NCBI GenBank assembly: GCA_964636325.1
Contig: CAZWRV010000129.1
Coordinates: 1-13,884, forward strand
DNA: 13,884 nt
Reading direction: 5' to 3'
From: CAZWRV01 sp964636325
GTDB taxonomy: Bacteria > Verrucomicrobiota > Lentisphaeria > Victivallales > GWF2-50-93
Numbering within the stretch: the stretch's first letter is position 1; each line of letters starts with the position of its first letter. Positions 6,622 through 11,247 of the stretch are shown here, piece by piece. A program made the position numbers and the translations under genes. The notes under the pieces are model-generated. The model worked only from the letters and a program-made list of their open reading frames with translations. It did no database searches and was not told the origin of the DNA.

Positions 6622-8256
6622 ATGGATGGAGCAACGCAGGGAAAAGATAGTATCGGCTTATTCGCGGCGGCCTGCATCGTCCTCCTAGCCTCAACGGCCT
6701 TCCTGCACCTTCACCAGATCGGCGGCATCCCTTCAGGCTTCCACTGCGACGAGAGCTCCACCGCCTACAACGCCTGGTGCGTCGCCGAGACCGGCAGGGA
6801 CGAGCACGGCGCCGCGTTCCCGGTATTCTTCAAGTGCTTCGGCGACTACAAGAATCCGGTGATGATCTACGTCCTTGTCCCGTTCATAAGGCTGTTCGGT
6901 CCGGAGAAATGGGCTGTGCGCCTGCCCAGCGCGCTATTCCATATCCTGGCCTCGGCGGCTCTGGCGCTGCTGGTGTGGAGGCTGACGAGGGACAGGTGGA
7001 CCGCCCTGCTTTCGGGATTTGTGTTTTCAGTGCTGCCCTGGGCCTTTCCGGTGAGCCGGCTCATCGTCTGCGGATTCACGTTCATGCTCATGTGCTTAAG
7101 CCTCGGGTGCGTGTTTCTCTTCGAGGCGGTTTCAAGGAGATCTGCGGGAACCGCGGCGCTGGCCGGCCTCTGCTGGGCCGGGGTCATGTATTCGACGCAT
7201 GTCGGCAGGCCCGTGGCCGCCGTGATTTTATTCTGCTTCATCCTCGCGTTCAACCGGATGCTTCTAAAAAGGCTGAAGGTGTTGGCAGTATTCGCGGCGG
7301 CATTATTCATCTTTCTAATTCCGATGGTTGTGTTCGCGCTTTCCACCCCCCAGGGTATGACCAGCCGCTTCAACGCGATAAGCGTCTGGCGCGACTCGCC
7401 CGGGCTGTCCGAATGCGTCCTGAGGATAGCCTCGCGGTACCTTGAATATTTCGGCCCCTCGTATCTGTTCGTCTCCGGCGATCCGAACCTTGTGCAGAAC
7501 ATCAACGGATCAGGGGAGCTTTACGTGTTTCTCGCCCCTCTCGCCGCCGCCGGCGTCTACGTCCTGGCGAGGGGCTTCCGGAGGAACCCGTTCAGCCGCT
7601 TCATGCTGCTGGGCCTGCTCAGCTATCCAGCAGCCGCCGCACTGACCATCAGCCACTGCCACAGCACCAGGTCGATCTCCGGCGCGGTGTTCTGGACCGC
7701 CGCCGCCGCGCTCGGAACGCATTTCCTATGGAGGAAAAGAAAATCCCAGACCGCGAAATACCTGCTGTTCGCCACAGCGATCCTTGCGGCATATGAGATT
7801 CCTTCGTATTTCCACAAGTATTTCACAGAGTATGGAACAGATTCAAGGGGCATCTTCGACGCGTCGATCATAGAGGCGGTCGAGGACGCCTGTTCAGGGC
7901 TGCAGGACGACGAGACGCTTTATCTGTCGAAATATCTCTTCTTCCCGATGCCGATAGACAGCACGTTCAAGCCGGAATGGTATCCGCACATCCTCTTCTT
8001 CAGGAAGATTCCGCCGGCAATCTGCCAGAAGGCCGGCGGCGTGCCTTCCGGCTGGGCACGCATCTACGACGGAAGCACGCCTGACAAGGGCGTCCTGGTC
8101 CGCCCGGATGTGATTGTAGTCGCCGACGACAAGGGGAACCTCAAGCTCCTCGAGGGATATGACGAGCTCGAACCGGTTCCGAAGGATGCCGCTCTGCTCA
8201 GGAAGCTCACGACTCCTTCCGGAATCTCCGTCAGCATTTACAAGGTGGGGCAATGA
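6622..8256 (+). CDS. GT-C fold membrane glycosyltransferase (ArnT/PMT-like), first of a tandem pair
   Basis: A 544-residue polytopic inner-membrane protein of the ArnT/protein-O-mannosyltransferase-like superfamily. These enzymes take a sugar from a lipid-phosphate donor such as undecaprenyl-phosphate sugar and attach it to an acceptor on the outer face of the membrane. A first helix (about 11-31) is followed by the catalytic loop with the Asp43-Glu44 pair (FHCDESSTAYNAW), then RDEHG and DYKNP (75-79), then RLPSA (100-104), the usual order in the family. Repeated hydrophobic helices run to about residue 400, followed by a soluble C-terminal domain. AGGAG lies seven bases before the ATG. The stop overlaps the start of the second copy by four bases. 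The donor sugar and acceptor are unknown. Confidence 0.85.
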   Translation: MDGATQGKDSIGLFAAACIVLLASTAFLHLHQIGGIPSGFHCDESSTAYNAWCVAETGRDEHGAAFPVFFKCFGDYKNPVMIYVLVPFIRLFGPEKWAVRLPSALFHILASAALALLVWRLTRDRWTALLSGFVFSVLPWAFPVSRLIVCGFTFMLMCLSLGCVFLFEAVSRRSAGTAALAGLCWAGVMYSTHVGRPVAAVILFCFILAFNRMLLKRLKVLAVFAAALFIFLIPMVVFALSTPQGMTSRFNAISVWRDSPGLSECVLRIASRYLEYFGPSYLFVSGDPNLVQNINGSGELYVFLAPLAAAGVYVLARGFRRNPFSRFMLLGLLSYPAAAALTISHCHSTRSISGAVFWTAAAALGTHFLWRKRKSQTAKYLLFATAILAAYEIPSYFHKYFTEYGTDSRGIFDASIIEAVEDACSGLQDDETLYLSKYLFFPMPIDSTFKPEWYPHILFFRKIPPAICQKAGGVPSGWARIYDGSTPDKGVLVRPDVIVVADDKGNLKLLEGYDELEPVPKDAALLRKLTTPSGISVSIYKVGQ

Positions 8257-9896
8257 CCGAGGCTGAGGGAAAAAAGATGGCCCGTTGGAAGACAGATGGC
8301 GGCCTTTTCATCGCCGCCGCCGCGGCGCTTCTGGCCGTCTCGCTGCTGCTTCACTTCTGGCGGCTCGGCGAGCTTCCGAACGGATTCTATTTCGACGAGA
8401 GCAGCATCGGATACAACGCCTGGTCGCTGTCGCTTAACTGGAAGGACGAGTATGGGACGACGCTGCCTCTTTTCTTCAGGGGCTTGGACAACTACCACGA
8501 CCCCGTGATGGTGTATTCGCTTGTTCCGCCGCTGAGGTTTTCCGCGCCCAGCGAGCTCGCAGTGCGCCTGCCGAGCGCGGCCTACTGCATCATGGCCTCG
8601 ATAGCGTTCTATTTCCTTCTCCGCTTCTACGGTCGGAACAGGTGGCTCTGCCTGCAGGGCGCGTTCATATTTTCAGTCCTGCCCTGGGTGTTTCCGCTGA
8701 GCAGGGTGAACTTCGCGGGCTACATGCCGATGCTGCTGGGTATAAATGCCGGATGGCTTTTCCTGTTGAAGGCCCTGCGGAAAAAATGCTATGCGGCCGC
8801 CTGCATTTCCGCCCTTGCCTGGGCCTTCGCGATGTATTCGCACAACTGCGGCCGTCCCGCCTCCGCCGCCGTTCTCGCGTGCTTCCTGCTCGCATTCAAT
8901 ACTGCATTGCTCAAGCGCATCAGGATCCTCGCGTGCTTCGCGGGGGTCCTTCTGGCGGCGCTTGTCCCGCTGCTTCTGGCATACCTGAACAATCCCGCCT
9001 GCCTGACCAGCCGCTTCGGCGAGATCAGCCTGTGGAACGCAAGCGCCGGGGCCGGCGACTTCGCCATGGGGCTCCTGCAAAGATACCTGGAATATTTCTC
9101 GCCGGAGTTCCTGTTCAAGACGGGCGATCCCGAGCTGCGGCACAACATAGGCATATATGGCGTGCTGTTTACGTTCATGCTCCCGCTTGTCGCTCTGGGC
9201 ATGGCTCATGTCATCATGGGGTTCCGGCGAAACCCGCACCATCGCTTCATCCTTCTCTGCCTGGCAAGCTATCCTCTTGCCGCAATACTGACCAAGGATC
9301 ATTTTCACAGCACCAGGTGCATGAACGGGGCGCCGTTCTGGTGCCTTGTCGCCGCCATGGGCCTCTGGGACTTATGGCGCAGGAGCAGAAAATCCCGTTT
9401 CCTGAGGCTGTTTTTTGCTATATTCGCAGTACTGGCGGTTTTCGATGTGGCCCGGTATATGGCGTTCTACTTCGGTCCGTATGAGAAGCTCTCCAGGGCG
9501 AACTTCGACGCCCCGCTCATAGAGGCTCTCAAGTTCGCGTCTCAAGACCTGGCGCCGGATGAAACCCTCTACGTCTCATCCTCCGCGTTCTACCTTCCGG
9601 TCGATTCCGGCTTCAAGCCTCTCTTCTACGCGCATCTGCTGTTCTTCATGCAGGTGGATCCGCTGCGCTATCAGCACGACGGCCTGCCGAACGAAAGGGT
9701 CCGGCCTTATCCCTGCGAGATCGGCGCCCAAGGCATGCTGCTGAGGATGAATTCGAAGATTATCTTCATGGAAGGCGGATCGCCTGCCGCGGTCCCCAAC
9801 GACGAGCCTTTGCCGCCGGGGTGCGAGCCGGTAAGGAGAATACCGCTCAAGGAGGATTCGGACAGGTTCCTCGAGATATACAAGGTCAGTCAGTAA
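8253..9896 (+). CDS. GT-C fold membrane glycosyltransferase, second of a tandem pair
   Basis: A 547-residue paralogue of the preceding protein, collinear over its whole length. Shared segments include FDES with Asp48-Glu49 against CDES, FSVLPWVFPLSRV against FSVLPWAFPVSRL, LTSRFGEISLW against LTSRFNAISVW, RYLEYF, GFRRNP, HSTR and the late DETLY. By eye the two are roughly 40% identical, consistent with an old tandem duplication. The ATGA overlap indicates translational coupling. A second in-frame start at 8277 has a better-placed GAGGGA (8265-8270) and would shorten the protein by eight residues, so the exact start is uncertain. Divergent loops near the active site suggest a different donor or acceptor. 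Confidence 0.85.
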   Translation: MTEAEGKKMARWKTDGGLFIAAAAALLAVSLLLHFWRLGELPNGFYFDESSIGYNAWSLSLNWKDEYGTTLPLFFRGLDNYHDPVMVYSLVPPLRFSAPSELAVRLPSAAYCIMASIAFYFLLRFYGRNRWLCLQGAFIFSVLPWVFPLSRVNFAGYMPMLLGINAGWLFLLKALRKKCYAAACISALAWAFAMYSHNCGRPASAAVLACFLLAFNTALLKRIRILACFAGVLLAALVPLLLAYLNNPACLTSRFGEISLWNASAGAGDFAMGLLQRYLEYFSPEFLFKTGDPELRHNIGIYGVLFTFMLPLVALGMAHVIMGFRRNPHHRFILLCLASYPLAAILTKDHFHSTRCMNGAPFWCLVAAMGLWDLWRRSRKSRFLRLFFAIFAVLAVFDVARYMAFYFGPYEKLSRANFDAPLIEALKFASQDLAPDETLYVSSSAFYLPVDSGFKPLFYAHLLFFMQVDPLRYQHDGLPNERVRPYPCEIGAQGMLLRMNSKIIFMEGGSPAAVPNDEPLPPGCEPVRRIPLKEDSDRFLEIYKVSQ

Positions 9897-9918
9897 GCTC
9901 CTCTGAAACTCGACCATC

Positions 9919-9954
9919 TTTGTCGCGAACTTTGTCGTTATCTTTGTCGTCTTC
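9919..9954 (+). repeat. Three 12-bp-spaced TTTGTCG repeats
   Basis: TTTGTCG occurs at 9919, 9931 and 9943, exactly 12 bp apart, separated by five variable bases each ending in C. The array begins 23 bp after the second glycosyltransferase stop. Confidence 0.6.
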
Positions 9955-9959
9955 CGGAG

Positions 9960-9978
9960 GGTTGAGCCAAGCTCAACC
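9960..9978 (+). terminator. Hairpin after the glycosyltransferase operon, possible terminator
   Basis: GGTTGAGC (9960-9967) and GCTCAACC (9971-9978) form a perfect 8-bp stem with a CAA loop, 64 bp after the stop codon. No T-run follows, so if it terminates transcription it is not a classical intrinsic terminator. Confidence 0.4.
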
Positions 9979-10060
9979 GCGGCTCAGCACGGCTTCGCCC
10001 TCCATCGAGTTTCTGAACGACAGAACTGCGAATCTCGCAGATGGTCACTCACCTGAAACC

Positions 10061-10102
10061 GTTATTGGTTATTTGTTATCAGTTATTCGTGAAAGGTAAC
10101 CG
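10061..10102 (+). repeat. Array of 7-bp GTTATTN units
   Basis: Four consecutive 7-mers begin at 10061 (GTTATTG, GTTATTT), 10075 (GTTATCA) and 10082 (GTTATTC). Two more degenerate units starting with GT continue to 10102. The period matches the arrays at 2182-2260 and 5961-6045, but the unit differs. Confidence 0.6.
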
Positions 10103-10194
10103 CCACTCGAGTCACGTGAGCGCCCGTTATCGTTTACCGCTTGATTTTCGAATCGGTATACGATTACGCGCGACAATTGCGGAAGACCGTTGAT

Positions 10195-10212
10195 ATCCGC
10201 CGACCGGCGGAT
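10195..10212. other. GC-rich hairpin of unknown role
   Basis: ATCCGCC (10195-10201) and GGCGGAT (10206-10212) form a perfect 7-bp stem with a GACC loop. A second imperfect stem (TTGAAT/ATTCAA, about 10220-10232) follows. No gene is adjacent. Confidence 0.35.
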
Positions 10213-10334
10213 GGAGGTTTGAATTCTATTCAACCGTCTTCTCGTTCATTTTTGTCCTAGCCCAACTTCCGCGCATAAAAAATAGACATGTTGATAATCA
10301 AGGACTTAGGTGCGGTATTGGCACTACGGTCCTT

Positions 10335-10703
10335 TCACATCTTCCGGCGAAAGACGTTTGAGCGGACGGGAAGCGTCTTCACGTCTATCCCCATGATGTC
10401 ATAGATCAATCGTTGTTTTTCGTCGGGCCGCCCCGGCTTCCGGATCCGCCTCACCGTTCCGTCGGAGCAGGGGGTGATCAGCGTGCTGTAGCAGCGGGTC
10501 GCGGACAGGCGCCGGATTTTGCGCCAGGACATCTCATGCCCGGAGAGCTTGAGCGAGTATTCAATCCAGTGCAGGATGTGATATGCCAGCATGATAATCC
10601 AGACGTGTCCGTCGCACCGCCCCTCCGCAGAATGATAAAAAGGCCGGAGCACCGGCTCCCCATGCCCCGCCGAAGCCCATACCATGAACGGCGGCATGGA
10701 CAA
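10335..10703 (-). pseudogene. C-terminal remnant of a DDE transposase (IS1634/IS4-like)
   Basis: On the minus strand, from about 10646 down to the stop at 10335, the frame reads RPFYHSAEGRCDGHVWI, then AYHILHWIEYSL, SWRKIRRLSATRCYST, RIRKPGRPDEKQRLIYD and a short tail. This is the order seen at the C-terminus of IS1634/IS4-type transposases: the RP-Y-H segment, a region of conserved hydrophobic helices, then a final beta-rich tail. The catalytic N-terminal and central parts are missing. The first 18 or so residues of the frame (10703-10650) do not resemble a transposase, which places the break near 10650. No terminal inverted repeats of an intact insertion sequence are visible. It is a dead fragment, and evidence of past mobile-element activity in this stretch. 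Confidence 0.6.
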
Positions 10704-10854
10704 GATCGGAGCCTTCCGCCACTTCTACGAGGAGCAAGCCAGATACGCATTCAGGCTTATAGCGGAAAGCACGCACAACATCTTCCTCTTCGACGGATGG
10801 GACCGGAACACAAAAGATGCGCTAGGGCCAGTATATTTTTCCCGAGAAGGTTGA
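10684..10854 (+). pseudogene. Coding-like fragment of unknown family
   Basis: This 56-codon frame (open from 10639, ATG at 10684) has codon choice like the surrounding genes, rich in ATC, GCC, TTC, CGC and TAC. It encodes a natural-looking segment including GAFRHFYEEQARYAFRLI and NIFLFDGWDRNTKDAL. There is no clear ribosome binding site, and the frame abuts the broken end of the transposase remnant. It may be the tail of a gene cut by that insertion, or a small protein gene. I do not recognise the family. Confidence 0.4.
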
Positions 10855-10863
10855 AAATGTATA

Positions 10864-10983
10864 ATGCGTCAGTCTTTTCCGGGAAACCATGAATTTGGAG
10901 GGATGGCTTCCACGCCGTCCATATAAGCGGTCGGGGTGGAACCCGACCCTCCAGAAGCCGGCACCCATATAAAACTGACGCAT
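10864..10983. repeat. 120-bp element with terminal inverted repeats and a three-way-junction fold
   Basis: The ends ATGCGTCAGT (10864-10873) and ACTGACGCAT (10974-10983) are perfect 10-bp inverted repeats. Inside, TGGAG (10896-10900) pairs with CTCCA (10949-10953). That stem encloses hairpin 1, GGATGGC/GCCGTCC (10901-10907 and 10914-10920, one G-T pair), then an 8-nt linker, then hairpin 2, GGTCGGG/CCCGACC (10929-10935 and 10942-10948). The helices abut with no spare bases apart from the linker. It resembles a small non-autonomous mobile element or a dispersed structured repeat. No target-site duplication is obvious and no coding function is seen. Confidence 0.65.
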
Positions 10984-11017
10984 CACGAAAATTTTCGCAA
11001 TAAGAACGATTCTCCGC

Positions 11018-11045
11018 TTGACAAATCCCACGCAGCCCTTATAGT
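11018..11045 (+). promoter_or_regulatory. Candidate sigma-70 promoter upstream of the surface-protein gene
   Basis: A perfect TTGACA (11018-11023) and TATAGT (11040-11045, 5/6) are 16 bp apart. Transcription from about 11052 would read through the G12 run and give a leader of about 195 nt. Another promoter may exist in the AT-rich 60 bp before the gene. Confidence 0.45.
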
Positions 11046-11079
11046 CAAACAGGAATACAGGAATATGGATTTGTGAAGT

Positions 11080-11091
11080 GGGGGGGGGGGG
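11080..11091 (+). repeat. Homopolymeric run of 12 guanines
   Basis: Twelve consecutive G residues lie about 156 bp before the surface-protein start, and roughly 30-40 nt downstream of the start predicted for the 11018-11045 promoter. Runs of this length are prone to slippage in replication and in sequencing. Confidence 0.9.
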
Positions 11092-11247
11092 ATTTCTCAT
11101 GTTTTCCGCCTGCAGTTCTAGCAGTCCTCTTACGCCCATATGCGCCATTTCCGCCGTGATCCGGATTCTTTCCCCATCTCTTTTTTCTGCCTTTTCAACA
11201 GCTCATCATAAAATTCGAATTAAAATTTAATTTAAGGAGAACAAAAG

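Larger units (their letters stand above)
9897..10334. other. Non-coding stretch rich in short repeats and hairpins
   Basis: No convincing gene is seen on either strand in these 438 bp. The stretch contains the TTTGTCG 12-bp-period repeat, three hairpins (9960-9978, 10026-10040 with arms CTGCGA and TCGCAG, and 10195-10212) and the GTTATTN array. It separates the glycosyltransferase operon from the mobile-element remnant. Confidence 0.6.
11017..11202 (-). pseudogene. Possible C-terminal remnant of a LacI/GntR-like regulator
   Basis: Read on the minus strand, this stretch gives a natural-looking sequence: RIRITAEMAHMGVRGLLELQ, then a four-proline stretch, then IHIPVFLFDYKGCVG. The order (helix with a Met-Gly pair, a proline-rich linker, a beta strand with IPV and a late Cys) recalls the extreme C-terminus of LacI-type sensor domains. 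There is no DNA-binding domain, no start with a ribosome binding site, and the four prolines come from a C12 run. The frame then runs on into the inverted-repeat element without a natural end. The family assignment is weak. Confidence 0.25.

Noticed and set aside
6501..6677. A longer start for the nuclease
   Set aside because: It would cross the palindrome, the glycosyltransferase promoter and the start of that divergent gene. The added residues show no conserved motif.
10896..10953. A tRNA-like cloverleaf
   Set aside because: The fold has three helices rather than four, no T-loop GTTCGA, no anticodon arm of the right size and no acceptor of seven pairs.
10822..11148. A 108-codon minus-strand gene
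   Set aside because: The frame runs through the inverted-repeat element and the C12 run, and has no ribosome binding site. At most its first part is a gene remnant.
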